From assembly GCA_009774055.1 (NCBI GenBank), contig VSNB01000055.1, forward strand, positions 1 through 15,208: a DNA stretch of 15,208 bases, in the 5' to 3' direction. The translations under genes were made by a program, and so were the position numbers. This DNA comes from Clostridiales bacterium. Lineage in GTDB: Bacteria > Bacillota > Clostridia > Oscillospirales > Oscillospiraceae. Positions 1-6,950 of this stretch are shown one piece after another. Numbering within the stretch: position 1 is the first letter of the stretch; each line of letters begins with the position of its first letter. The notes beneath the pieces are model-generated. The model had not been told where the DNA came from. It searched no databases and was given only the letters and a program-made list of their open reading frames with translations.

Positions 1-97
1 CCTCCGGTTCGGGAGCGGGCCGGTTCTCCCCGCCTGCGGAGCAGGCGGAAAACAGCAGGATGCATGCCGCCAATACATTTAGCGCGCGTTTCTTCAC
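1..97 (-). CDS. Lipoprotein, N-terminal fragment (gene runs off the window)
   Basis: Reading leftwards from a GTG at 97-95, the first 32 codons give a classic lipoprotein signal: a basic start (VKKRALN), a hydrophobic stretch (VLAACILLF) and a lipobox LFSAC with the acylated Cys at residue 20, followed by a flexible Gly/Pro/Glu-rich linker. An AGGAGG-type ribosome binding site lies at 105-112, which fixes the GTG start. The gene is on the same strand as the solute-binding lipoprotein upstream and follows its terminator. The Cys-Gly/Pro-rich linker resembles that protein's, so a second solute-binding lipoprotein is plausible. That is inference, because the functional domain is outside the window. 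Confidence 0.72.
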   Translation of the reverse strand, partial: MKKRALNVLAACILLFSACSAGGENRPAPEPE

Positions 98-127
98 AGC
101 AACACCCCTCCTGTCGTTCGATGTCTT

Positions 128-156
128 ATTCTACCACGCAAAAAGCAGCGGCGCAA
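128..156 (-). promoter_or_regulatory. Possible promoter for the partial lipoprotein gene
   Basis: On the minus strand a TAGAAT (133-128) is preceded by TGG, giving an extended -10. A weak -35 (TTGCGC, 156-151) stands 17 bp upstream. It overlaps the terminator hairpin of the preceding gene, so the -35 is the least certain part. Confidence 0.3.
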
Positions 157-175
157 GGGGTTCCCCGCGCCGCTG
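139..175 (-). terminator. Rho-independent terminator of the solute-binding lipoprotein gene
   Basis: On the minus strand, immediately after the TAA at 182-180, a perfect 9-bp stem (146-154 with 167-175) encloses a loop that can itself pair GGGG with CCCC. It is followed by CTTTTTG (145-139). Stem plus U-tract directly after the stop codon supports a genuine terminator. Confidence 0.8.
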
Positions 176-179
176 GGGG

Positions 180-1724
180 TTACTTTTGCTCGTTGAGATA
201 CAGGCTTACCCGGTTGGCCAGCAGGCGGAGGGTATCGTCCAGGGTTCTGTCCCCGGCGAAGTAGGGGCCCAGGGCCTCCCAGACGATGTCGGACAGCTCA
301 TCGTCCGGCCAGTAGAGCTGGGTGGTGTTGTCGATCAGGGCCCGGAAGCGTTCGCCATCCTCCTCGGTCAGGAGGGATCGAGCATAGATCCCAGGCCCAT
401 AGTCAAAAGGCGTCCAAGTCCCCAAAATATCGGCCGACTCAATCGGTTTATTCCCGTGGCGGTTATGCTCTCTGAAAAGTCCCGCCTGCTGGATAATCTC
501 CCCCCACATAAAAATTTCAAAATCATGCAGGTTGACCGGGATACTGACAAAGGCTTCGTTCACTACCGCGCCCAACGCAGTTTTTGAGCGGCGGGGCCTG
601 ATAAGGCTGCGGATATACTCCCAAGCGGCCTCCTTATTCTGGCAAGCGGAGGACATGGACAGGATATTCCCCATGGGATAAAAAAAATTCCCCGAGCTGC
701 CGTCCGTTGTCGGATAGCCGGGAAAAGAGGTCCGTTCTCCCCAATAGCCGTCTCTGAAGATCAAATCTTCCGGCCAGGCAATCTGGGTGACCTCCAGCAT
801 CTGTTTCCCCGTCCTGACCCGCTCCATACGTTCCTCCGCCACCTTCTCCGGCAGTTCAAAGTCACTCTCGTTGGGAAAACACTCCAAAAACGCCACTAAA
901 TCACGAAATCCGATGCTGTCAAACGCGCATGCGCCTGTAGTTCTGTCCACAAACTTTTCCAAAGAGAAGCAGAGAAGCTCGTAAAACACGTCATGCTTTG
1001 TCGCGTTATATCGCAGGATAGTAGAGCCCTCCCGCATGGTATCAAAGGTTGCCAGAAGCTCTTCCAGCGTCCAGCTGTACCGGTTCCCCACTATGCTTTC
1101 CGGACCCATCAGGGTGTTGATGCGCACGTCCTTAAACAGCAAATAAAGACCGCCGTCTACTTCGGCAGCCTTCAGCGGCGGCATCAGAACCCCATCCCGG
1201 CCCAGTTTCGGATCGTTCTCAATATAAGGCCACAAGTCCTCCAAATACCCCTTTTGCGCCATTTGCCGGTAAGGCATCCAATACTCGTCTTTCGGACGTT
1301 TGAGGGTGCTGTTGCGGTGATATTTCCATGTGGTCGTGTTTCCATATTTAATGGTGTCATTATGTTTACCTTCCCTGTCAGGCGACGTTCCCAGATAATG
1401 CATTTCCATAATATCCGGGACCTGCCCCAGAGCCAACTCTATTCGAAGGCGGTCCAGTCCGCCCTCGTCTGAATAGTCCCGTATCTCGATCCGCACATCT
1501 GTGTGGCTTTCATTGAAGATGTCCACCGACCGCTGAACTTCCGAGGTTACTGGATTCAGCGCGGCGTAGGTCAAAACCCCGTCCTCCGCTTCCGGGGGAC
1601 GTTGCCCCCCGCAGGCGGGGAGAACCAGCGCGCATATCGGGAGCGCCAGGAAAAAAGCCAGCCGCTTCCAAAGGATGCCGCTCCTGATATGACTTTTGAA
1701 AAGGGCATTCGAGAACTGTTTCAT
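180..1724 (-). CDS. Extracellular solute-binding lipoprotein (ABC transporter family 1 type)
   Basis: From ATG at 1724 the product is 514 aa. It has a basic N-terminus, a hydrophobic helix (LAFFLALPICALVL) and a lipobox LPAC, so it should be a membrane-anchored lipoprotein. The mature part has features of family 1 sugar-type solute-binding proteins: an early segment on driving a residue series (SVDIFNESH), a PDIMEM strand, a PYRQMAQKGYLEDLWPYIENDP-like core, and late aromatic-rich segments. An Asn/Lys/Thr-rich stretch between PDIMEM and PYRQ looks like an insertion. The upstream gene's TGA overlaps a GTG six bases before the ATG (1730), so the start could be either; translation is probably coupled. 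No permease or ATPase genes lie nearby, so the substrate is unknown. Composition looks AT-richer than the housekeeping block. Confidence 0.85.
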   Translation of the reverse strand: MKQFSNALFKSHIRSGILWKRLAFFLALPICALVLPACGGQRPPEAEDGVLTYAALNPVTSEVQRSVDIFNESHTDVRIEIRDYSDEGGLDRLRIELALGQVPDIMEMHYLGTSPDREGKHNDTIKYGNTTTWKYHRNSTLKRPKDEYWMPYRQMAQKGYLEDLWPYIENDPKLGRDGVLMPPLKAAEVDGGLYLLFKDVRINTLMGPESIVGNRYSWTLEELLATFDTMREGSTILRYNATKHDVFYELLCFSLEKFVDRTTGACAFDSIGFRDLVAFLECFPNESDFELPEKVAEERMERVRTGKQMLEVTQIAWPEDLIFRDGYWGERTSFPGYPTTDGSSGNFFYPMGNILSMSSACQNKEAAWEYIRSLIRPRRSKTALGAVVNEAFVSIPVNLHDFEIFMWGEIIQQAGLFREHNRHGNKPIESADILGTWTPFDYGPGIYARSLLTEEDGERFRALIDNTTQLYWPDDELSDIVWEALGPYFAGDRTLDDTLRLLANRVSLYLNEQK

Positions 1725-1726
1725 GC

Positions 1727-1993
1727 TCACCAGGGGATCACTGCGGTATTAGGGCAGGTCGCACAATGAAACGCAACGCAACGCCTCCCATCAACCCAAA
1801 CAATACCGTCATCGATCATCGCCTGACCGCAAGAATGGCACCATGCCGCCGGCCTCCTGGGCTGAACTGTCGCTTCGGCGCAGGTTTCGTCATGCGCATG
1901 TCCCGCGTCACAGGCGGAGGCGGTTACCGCCATGAGGGAAAAGGCCATCAGCATGGCCAGGAACAGGGACGCGAATCGTTTTGTCGTCTTCAT
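1727..1993 (-). CDS. Small secreted Cys/His-rich protein
   Basis: The 88-aa product starts at ATG 1993, chosen over an upstream in-frame start because AAGGAGAA sits just before it (2001-2010). Residues 1-27 form a clear signal peptide (MKTTKRF then a hydrophobic stretch) ending ASA before Cys28; the box is a poor lipobox, so signal peptidase I cleavage is more likely. The mature part has seven Cys (28, 38, 52, 55, 72, 77, 80). They include CHSC and HCATC pairs with nearby His, the pattern of a zinc-ribbon-like or disulfide-bonded fold outside the membrane. The 3' end overlaps the next lipoprotein gene, implying co-expression. I do not recognise the family; metal binding is inference only. Confidence 0.75.
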   Translation of the reverse strand: MKTTKRFASLFLAMLMAFSLMAVTASACDAGHAHDETCAEATVQPRRPAAWCHSCGQAMIDDGIVWVDGRRCVAFHCATCPNTAVIPW

Positions 1994-2084
1994 TTGCTTG
2001 TTCTCCTTTTTCGAATAAATTTTATCCAACGGCCCGGAGGCCGGCGAATACGCCCTTTTTCGCTTTCTCGCGGCTGTTGATGTC

Positions 2085-2113
2085 AGTATAGCACAGTCTG
2101 GCAGGCCTGTACA
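2085..2113 (-). promoter_or_regulatory. Promoter for the secreted protein-lipoprotein pair
   Basis: The minus strand carries TATACT (2090-2085) preceded by TGC (extended -10). TGTACA (2113-2108) lies 17 bp upstream as a weak -35. The transcript would start near 2078, giving a leader of about 85 nt before the ATG at 1993. The -35 lies only 7 bp from the end of the inverted-repeat element at 2121. Confidence 0.5.
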
Positions 2114-2120
2114 TATTGTT

Positions 2121-2231
2121 CTGTGTAATTTTAAGAAGCTGTACCAATAGGAGAAGTGCGCATATTGACGAGGAAATTTTTCGCCAAGATGTGTACTGCC
2201 GCCTATCGGTACAGCTTCTTAAATTACACAG
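2121..2231. repeat. 111-bp inverted-repeat element, MITE-like
   Basis: Arms of about 30 bp at 2121-2150 and 2202-2231 are reverse complements except for one substitution and one single-base indel. Each begins at its outer end with CTGTGTAA and ends inward near GTACC. The 51-bp centre contains no convincing gene. Terminal inverted repeats around a short non-coding core are the form of a miniature inverted-repeat transposable element. I could not see a target-site duplication, so it may be old or may simply be a large RNA hairpin. Confidence 0.6.
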
Positions 2232-2300
2232 TGATAGCTCTGAATGATAGCGCGGTTTTTGCCAAAAGCAAGGAAACCATGGTTTTCCCCCTCCGGTTTC

Positions 2301-2309
2301 ATTATACCA
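2301..2309 (-). promoter_or_regulatory. Extended -10 element on the minus strand
   Basis: TGGTATAAT reads leftwards here, without a good -35. It is followed by GGAGGGGG and an ATG at 2280 that opens an 18-codon frame stopping inside the outer end of the inverted repeat at 2224. This may be the stub of a gene cut by that element, or chance. Confidence 0.3.
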
Positions 2310-2375
2310 CCCCTTTCCAGGCAAGCCTATAGATGGCTTCTCCTTTTCGCCTCCCTGAGAAATTTTTCCAAACGC

Positions 2376-2404
2376 GTGACAATCCCCGCTGATTGTGGTA
2401 TAAT
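2376..2404 (+). promoter_or_regulatory. Promoter of the hybrid histidine kinase gene
   Basis: GTGACA (2376-2381), a 17-bp spacer and TATAAT (2399-2404), with TGG directly before the -10, give a near-consensus extended -10 sigma-A promoter. The leader would be about 30 nt, ending in the AAGGGAGG ribosome binding site at 2428-2434 before the ATG at 2442. Confidence 0.8.
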
Positions 2405-2441
2405 ATCATGTATTTTCATATCCGCGAAGGGAGGACGCGTT

Positions 2442-4670
2442 ATGCAGGAACAGGGACGGCCCTTGATCGATCATATTCTGACGCTTCTGGACAGCCTGCG
2501 GGCCAGCGGCCTGACGCTCGGCCAGCTGGGAGAGGCGGGGCCTGCGGAGGCATTCTCCGGCCTGGACGGACAGTCCCTGCAGACGGCCTGTGAGATCATA
2601 AATTTCATGGACGAAATGCCCGGCGGCTTCCTGATCTACCGCGCGGACGGCGAAGAGGAGATCCTGTACGCCAACCGGGGCCTGCTGCGCATCCTCCAGT
2701 GCGCCGACATGGCGGAGTTCCGGGAAATGACCGGGGGCTCCTTCCGGGGCATGGTCTTTCCGGAGGACCTGGAGGCGGTGGAAAAGAGCATCCTGCACCA
2801 GGTGGCCGCCAGCCGGCACGACCTGGACTATGTGGAGTACCGCGTCGTCCGGAGGGACGGGGCCGTCCGCTGGATCGAGGATTACGGGCACTATGTGTAC
2901 ACCGAGTCCGTGGGGGGCGTGTTCTACGTATTCCTGGCGGACGCCACGGAGAAGAAGGAGAAGCTGCTCACCGAGCGGGCCCTGCTGGTCCACGAGAAGG
3001 AGCGGAACCAGCGGGAGCTGAAGGCCCTGATGGAGGCCTACGGCCGGGAGCGGTCCAAAATCGACCAGGAGCACCTGCGGCAGCTGGAGGTCATCGAGGG
3101 GCTGGGGATCAACTACGAGTCCATCTTTTACGTGGACCTGGATAAGGACGCCGTCCTGCCCTACCGCCTCAGCCACCGGAGCGACGCCATCTTCGGCGCC
3201 CGGCTCCAGGTCAGTCCCTACGCCGCCAGCATGGCGGCCTATATCGACCAGTGGGTCTGTCCCGAGGACCGGGAGGCGGTGGTCCGTGCCTCCGCCCCGG
3301 ATACGATCCGCGCCCGGCTGGCGGGCAGCTCCAGCTGCTATGTCAACTACCGCACCGCCGGCAGCAGGACCCAGTATCTGCAGATGCGCTTCGTAGCCGT
3401 GGGGCAGACGGAGCGGGTGGCCCAGCTGGTCATGGGGTGCCGCCGGGTGGACGACGAGATCCGCCGGGAAATGGAGCAGAAGCAGCTGCTGGAGGAGGCC
3501 CTGAACAACGCTCAGCTGTCCATTACCGCCAAGAACACCTTCCTGTCCAACATGTCCCACGACATGCGCACCCCCCTCAACGCCATTTTCGGCTTCACCG
3601 CCCTGGCCAAGAGCAGCCTGCCGGACGTCCGGGCGGCCCGGGGGTACCTGGAGCGCATCGAATCCAGCAGCCGCCAGCTGCTGGACATGATCGACAAGGT
3701 CCTGCAGCTGTCCTGGATGGACTCCAACGAGGCCCAGGCGGAGGAGTCCGACTGCAGTCTGCGGGAGATTCTGGAGGAGGTCCGGGACTTCCTCCTGCCC
3801 CAGGCGGCGGAGAAGGATATCGCCTTCACCCTGGACTGCTCTCAGGTACGCCACGACGCCGTCCGCGGCGACCGGGAGAAGCTGGGCCAGCTGGTGATGT
3901 ATCTGGCCAACAACGCCGTGACCTACACCCCCGCCGGCGGCAGCGTCTCGATTACCGCCATGGAGGCGGAGGAGCTGCTGCACTCCTTCGCGGTCTACAA
4001 GATTGAGGTGCGGGACACGGGCGTGGGCATCAGCGAGTCGTTTCTGAAGCAGATCTTCGAGCCCTTTACCCGGGAGAGGAACACCACCCTCAGCGGCGTC
4101 CACGGCGTGGGCCTGGGCCTCACCATCGCCAAGAACATCACGGAGCTGCTGGGCGGCGCCATTGAGGTGCAAAGCGCTGTGGATAAGGGCAGCGCCTTCA
4201 CCGTGACCCTCCGCCTCCGGTTCCGGCCCCAGGGGACGCCGGAGCCCGACGCGGCCGCGCCGCAGCCGGAGCGGTCCGGCTGCCGGCGGATTTTGCTGGT
4301 GGAGGACAACGAGATCAATCTGGAGATTGAGACGGAGATTCTCACCGGCCTGGGCTTCTCGGTGGAGACAGCGGTCAACGGGGCCGCTGCGGTGGAAATG
4401 GTCCGGGACGCGGCCCCGGGGGCCTACGACCTGATCCTGATGGACATCCAGATGCCGGTGCTGGACGGCTGGCAGGCGACCCGTGCCATCCGGGCCCTGC
4501 CGGACAAGGCCCTGGCGAATATTCCCATCGTCGCCCTGTCGGCCAACGTGTTCGACAGCGACATACGGAAGTCCCGGGAGGCCGGCATGGACGGCCATCT
4601 GGCCAAGCCCATCGACGTGCCTCTGCTGCTGGAAACCATCGACCGGATTATGTCAAGCCCGGACCGCTGA
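2442..4670 (+). CDS. Soluble PAS-domain hybrid sensor histidine kinase/response regulator
   Basis: The product is 742 aa from ATG 2442, chosen for its ribosome binding site and the promoter just upstream. I see no transmembrane segment or signal peptide, so it should sense a cytoplasmic signal. Order of parts: a PAS-like domain (about 55-165), a Glu/Lys-rich coiled coil (about 168-215), a second PAS-like region (about 215-335), HisKA with the phospho-acceptor His373 in SHDMRTPLNAI, and HATPase_c (about 470-595) with the N box (ANNAVTYTP), G1 box (DTGVGIS) and G2 box (GVGLGLTIAKN). A C-terminal receiver (about 616-735) has the acidic pair VEDN, phospho-acceptor Asp668 in LILMDIQMP and a conserved Lys in LAKPID. 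Phosphate should pass from His373 to Asp668. There is no DNA-binding output domain and no neighbouring regulator or Hpt gene, so it is an orphan here. Confidence 0.93.
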   Translation: MQEQGRPLIDHILTLLDSLRASGLTLGQLGEAGPAEAFSGLDGQSLQTACEIINFMDEMPGGFLIYRADGEEEILYANRGLLRILQCADMAEFREMTGGSFRGMVFPEDLEAVEKSILHQVAASRHDLDYVEYRVVRRDGAVRWIEDYGHYVYTESVGGVFYVFLADATEKKEKLLTERALLVHEKERNQRELKALMEAYGRERSKIDQEHLRQLEVIEGLGINYESIFYVDLDKDAVLPYRLSHRSDAIFGARLQVSPYAASMAAYIDQWVCPEDREAVVRASAPDTIRARLAGSSSCYVNYRTAGSRTQYLQMRFVAVGQTERVAQLVMGCRRVDDEIRREMEQKQLLEEALNNAQLSITAKNTFLSNMSHDMRTPLNAIFGFTALAKSSLPDVRAARGYLERIESSSRQLLDMIDKVLQLSWMDSNEAQAEESDCSLREILEEVRDFLLPQAAEKDIAFTLDCSQVRHDAVRGDREKLGQLVMYLANNAVTYTPAGGSVSITAMEAEELLHSFAVYKIEVRDTGVGISESFLKQIFEPFTRERNTTLSGVHGVGLGLTIAKNITELLGGAIEVQSAVDKGSAFTVTLRLRFRPQGTPEPDAAAPQPERSGCRRILLVEDNEINLEIETEILTGLGFSVETAVNGAAAVEMVRDAAPGAYDLILMDIQMPVLDGWQATRAIRALPDKALANIPIVALSANVFDSDIRKSREAGMDGHLAKPIDVPLLLETIDRIMSSPDR

Positions 4671-4679
4671 GGCGGTCCG
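4661..4679 (+). terminator. Weak hairpin across the kinase stop codon
   Basis: GGACCGC and GCGGTCC form a 7-bp stem around the TGA stop, followed by two further TCCGGA copies but no T-tract. It may help end the kinase transcript before the thrS promoter at 4704; evidence is weak. Confidence 0.3.
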
Positions 4680-4703
4680 GAGGGAGTCCGGAAAATTTCC
4701 CCG

Positions 4704-4732
4704 TTGACAAAGGCCGCGTCCGGTGCTATATT
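4704..4732 (+). promoter_or_regulatory. thrS: Promoter of the T-box-thrS unit
   Basis: A consensus TTGACA (4704-4709), a 17-bp spacer and TATATT (4727-4732) preceded by TGC make a strong sigma-A promoter. Transcription should begin near 4739, exactly where the T-box leader begins. Confidence 0.88.
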
Positions 4733-4738
4733 ACTAAG

Positions 4739-4976
4739 AAATCAGCGATGACGGAGAAGCCGCCGGATGCGCCGCCCAGAGAGGGGATCGTTTTGCTGCG
4801 AGATCCCTGCGGAAGCCGCCGGCAGGGGCCACCACTCCCGAGCCGCCCGGGATGACCGGGACGTTCGCCGCCCGTTACAGCGGTCACGAGCGACGGCGCG
4901 CAGCGCGCCGTAAGCAGGGTGGAACCGTGGAGTTTTGCACTTCACCCCTGACATCAAGCAGGGGTGAAGTTTTTTT
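4739..4976 (+). ncRNA. T-box leader (tRNA-Thr riboswitch) of thrS
   Basis: The 270-nt leader before thrS ends with the diagnostic T-box sequence AGGGTGGAACCGTGG (4916-4930) and then an intrinsic terminator. The 5' part (about 4741-4845) can form Stem I, with GGGATC/GATCCC pairing in its distal arm. A candidate specifier triplet ACC (Thr) at 4831-4833, followed by A, lies on the 3' side facing the GAGAAG strand, as expected for the specifier loop. The bulge TGGA (4920-4923) would pair with the acceptor end of uncharged tRNA-Thr and favour the antiterminator. Family knowledge: uncharged tRNA-Thr binding should switch thrS on. The specifier position is my own fold reading. Confidence 0.93.
4939..4976 (+). 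terminator. T-box intrinsic terminator
   Basis: A perfect 12-bp stem (4939-4950 with 4959-4970) and an 8-nt loop run straight into a seven-T tract (4970-4976). This is the terminator that competes with the antiterminator built on the T-box sequence. Confidence 0.93.
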
Positions 4977-5005
4977 GCCCCCATTTCGGAAAGGAGCTCT
5001 TCCAC

Positions 5006-6763
5006 ATGAGCGAGGAAAACCTGTATACCTTTGAAAACGAAACCTACCGCAAGACCTATTGGCACACCTGCTCCCACGTCCTGGCCCAGGCCATGAAGCG
5101 CCTGCACCCGGAGGTAAAGCTGGCCATCGGCCCCTCCATCGACAACGGCTTCTACTACGACTTCGACACCCCCCAGCCCTTCACTGAGGCCCAGATGGAG
5201 GAGCTGGAGGTGGAAATGCGGAAAATCTGCAAGGAGAAGCTGAAGCTGGAGCGCTTTGAGCTGCCCCGCCAGGAGGCCATCGCCTACATGGAGGAGAAGG
5301 GCGAGCCCTACAAGGTGGAGCTCATCAACGACCTGCCCGAGGACGCGGTGATCTCCTTCTACAAGCAGGGGGAGTTCGTGGACCTCTGCGCCGGCCCCCA
5401 CGTGGACTCCACCGGGCGGATCAAGGGCAACGCCGTCAAGCTCACCGCCTGCAACGCCGCCTACTGGCGGGGCGACTCCAGCCGCCAGACCCTCCAGCGG
5501 ATCTACGGCGTGGCCTTCCCCAGGAAGGAGGAGCTGGACGAGTACCTGGCCCGGATTGAGGAGGCCAAGAAGCGGGACCACCGGAAGCTGGGCAAGGAGC
5601 TGGGCCTCTTTATGATGAGCGAGGAGGGCCCGGGCTTCCCCTTCTTCCTGCCCAAGGGCATGGTGCTGAAGAACACCCTCCTGGACTACTGGCGTGAGTG
5701 CCACAAGCGGTACGGCTATGTGGAGATCGCCACGCCTGTCATCCTCAACCAGCACCTGTGGCACCAGTCCGGCCACTGGGACCACTACAAGGACAACATG
5801 TACACCACCGTTATCGACGGGGAGGACTACGCCGTCAAGCCCATGAACTGTCCCGGCGGCATGCTGGTGTATAAGAACGAACCCCATTCCTACCGGGACC
5901 TGCCCATCCGGGCGGCGGAGCTGGGCCTGGTCCACCGCCACGAAATGAGCGGCGCGCTCCACGGCCTGTTCCGAGTGCGGTGCTTCACCCAGGACGACGC
6001 CCATATCTTTATGACGCCGGAGCAGATGAAGGACGAGATCAAAAACGTGGTGCGGCTCTTTGACGAGATGTACTCCACCTTCGGCCTCACCTATCAGATC
6101 GAGCTCAGCACCATGCCCGAGGACCACATGGGGGACGAGGAGGTCTGGCGTTTCGCCGAGGATACCCTCCAGGCCGCCATCACCGAGCTGGGCAAGGACT
6201 TCCAGCTCAATCCCGGCGACGGCGCGTTCTATGGGCCCAAGCTGGATTTCCATCTGTCCGACAGCCTGGGCCGGACCTGGCAGTGCGGCACCATCCAGCT
6301 GGATATGCAGATGCCCGAGCGGTTCGAGCTGGAGTACGTGGGCGAGGACGGCGAGAAGCACAGGCCCATCATGATCCACCGGGCCCTGTTGGGATCCATC
6401 GAGCGGTTTATCGGCGTGATCACCGAGCACTTCGCGGGCGCCTTCCCCACCTGGCTGAACCCGGTACAGGTGAAGCTGCTGCCCGTCACCGACCGGGCGG
6501 CGGAGTACGCCCGGGACGTCGCCGCCAAGCTGGACGCCCAGGGCTTCCGCGTGGAGGTGGACGGCCGCAACGAGAAGATCGGCAAGAAGATCCGGGAGGC
6601 CCAGCTGGAGAAGATCCCCTATATGCTGGTAGTGGGCGACCGGGACATGGAGGCGGGTACCGTCTCCGTCCGTCACCGCAGCGAGGGCGACCTGGGGGCC
6701 ATGAGCCTGGAGGCGTTTTCCGCCATGCTGCGGCAGGCGGTCGATTCCAAGGAGCGGAAATAG
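5006..6763 (+). CDS. thrS: Threonyl-tRNA synthetase, form lacking the TGS domain
   Basis: Charges tRNA-Thr with threonine in the cytoplasm. The start ATG 5006 has AAAGGAG 9 nt upstream; an earlier in-frame ATG at 4964 lies inside the terminator and is rejected. The 585-aa product begins directly with the editing domain. Its site is intact: H20 and H24 in HTCSH, and C128 and H132 in LCAGPH, so it should clear Ser-tRNA-Thr. The class II core has motif 2 (VHRHEMSGALHGLFRVR) and motif 3 (HRALLGSIERFIG). The zinc ligands that select threonine are C282, H333 and H458, with spacing matching the well-known E. coli set. A C-terminal anticodon-binding domain (about 480-580) follows. Compared with the usual roughly 640 aa, the N-terminal TGS domain is missing. 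Controlled by the T-box upstream. Confidence 0.97.
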   Translation: MSEENLYTFENETYRKTYWHTCSHVLAQAMKRLHPEVKLAIGPSIDNGFYYDFDTPQPFTEAQMEELEVEMRKICKEKLKLERFELPRQEAIAYMEEKGEPYKVELINDLPEDAVISFYKQGEFVDLCAGPHVDSTGRIKGNAVKLTACNAAYWRGDSSRQTLQRIYGVAFPRKEELDEYLARIEEAKKRDHRKLGKELGLFMMSEEGPGFPFFLPKGMVLKNTLLDYWRECHKRYGYVEIATPVILNQHLWHQSGHWDHYKDNMYTTVIDGEDYAVKPMNCPGGMLVYKNEPHSYRDLPIRAAELGLVHRHEMSGALHGLFRVRCFTQDDAHIFMTPEQMKDEIKNVVRLFDEMYSTFGLTYQIELSTMPEDHMGDEEVWRFAEDTLQAAITELGKDFQLNPGDGAFYGPKLDFHLSDSLGRTWQCGTIQLDMQMPERFELEYVGEDGEKHRPIMIHRALLGSIERFIGVITEHFAGAFPTWLNPVQVKLLPVTDRAAEYARDVAAKLDAQGFRVEVDGRNEKIGKKIREAQLEKIPYMLVVGDRDMEAGTVSVRHRSEGDLGAMSLEAFSAMLRQAVDSKERK

Positions 6764-6774
6764 GAAGATGAGCA

Positions 6775-6802
6775 GAGGCCAGCCGGATGTCCGGCTGGCC
6801 TC
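6775..6802 (+). terminator. Hairpin terminator candidate after thrS
   Basis: A perfect 12-bp GC-rich stem (6775-6786 with 6791-6802) with an ATGT loop starts 11 nt after the thrS stop. There is no T-tract, so termination is inferred from position and stability only. Confidence 0.6.
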
Positions 6803-6803
6803 A

Positions 6804-6846
6804 CTGCGTGTCCAAAATGATGCAAAGCATCTTTTGGGACACGCAG
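6804..6846. repeat. Long imperfect palindrome between thrS and pdxK
   Basis: Arms 6804-6823 and 6827-6846 are 20-bp reverse complements with two mismatches, separated by AAA. It sits one base after the thrS hairpin, so two long stems stand back to back. No T-tract follows. It could be a dispersed palindromic repeat, a second terminator or an RNA-stabilising stem. Confidence 0.65.
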
Positions 6847-6886
6847 AGCCATTTGCGCCACAGCGGCGGCATCGGCAATTTCTCCC

Positions 6887-6915
6887 TTGACGAAGCCGCC
6901 GCAAGATTTTATAAT
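6887..6915 (+). promoter_or_regulatory. Promoter of the pdxK-recG-ATPase unit
   Basis: TTGACG (6887-6892), a 17-bp spacer and a perfect TATAAT (6910-6915) form a near-consensus promoter. A short dyad ACAAA-CA-TTTGT (6920-6931) covers the expected start point and could be an operator, though it is too short to be convincing. Confidence 0.85.
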
Positions 6916-6950
6916 AGATACAAACATTTGTATGGAAAGGAACCGCTGCC

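Noticed and set aside
2272..2288. Palindrome AAACCATGGTTT
   Set aside because: Short, and it overlaps the possible micro-ORF start; nothing else supports an operator.
2244..2441. 66-codon N-terminal extension of the kinase
   Set aside because: The promoter -10 at 2399-2404 lies inside it and the ribosome binding site stands before ATG 2442.
2406..4598. 730-aa open frame on the minus strand opposite the kinase gene
   Set aside because: It is a mirror frame caused by G/C-rich third positions. It is rich in Gly, His, Leu and Val, has no domain motifs, and the kinase on the plus strand is unmistakable.
4964..5005. Earlier in-frame ATG for thrS
   Set aside because: It lies in the 3' arm of the T-box terminator with no ribosome binding site, while ATG 5006 has AAAGGAG at proper distance.
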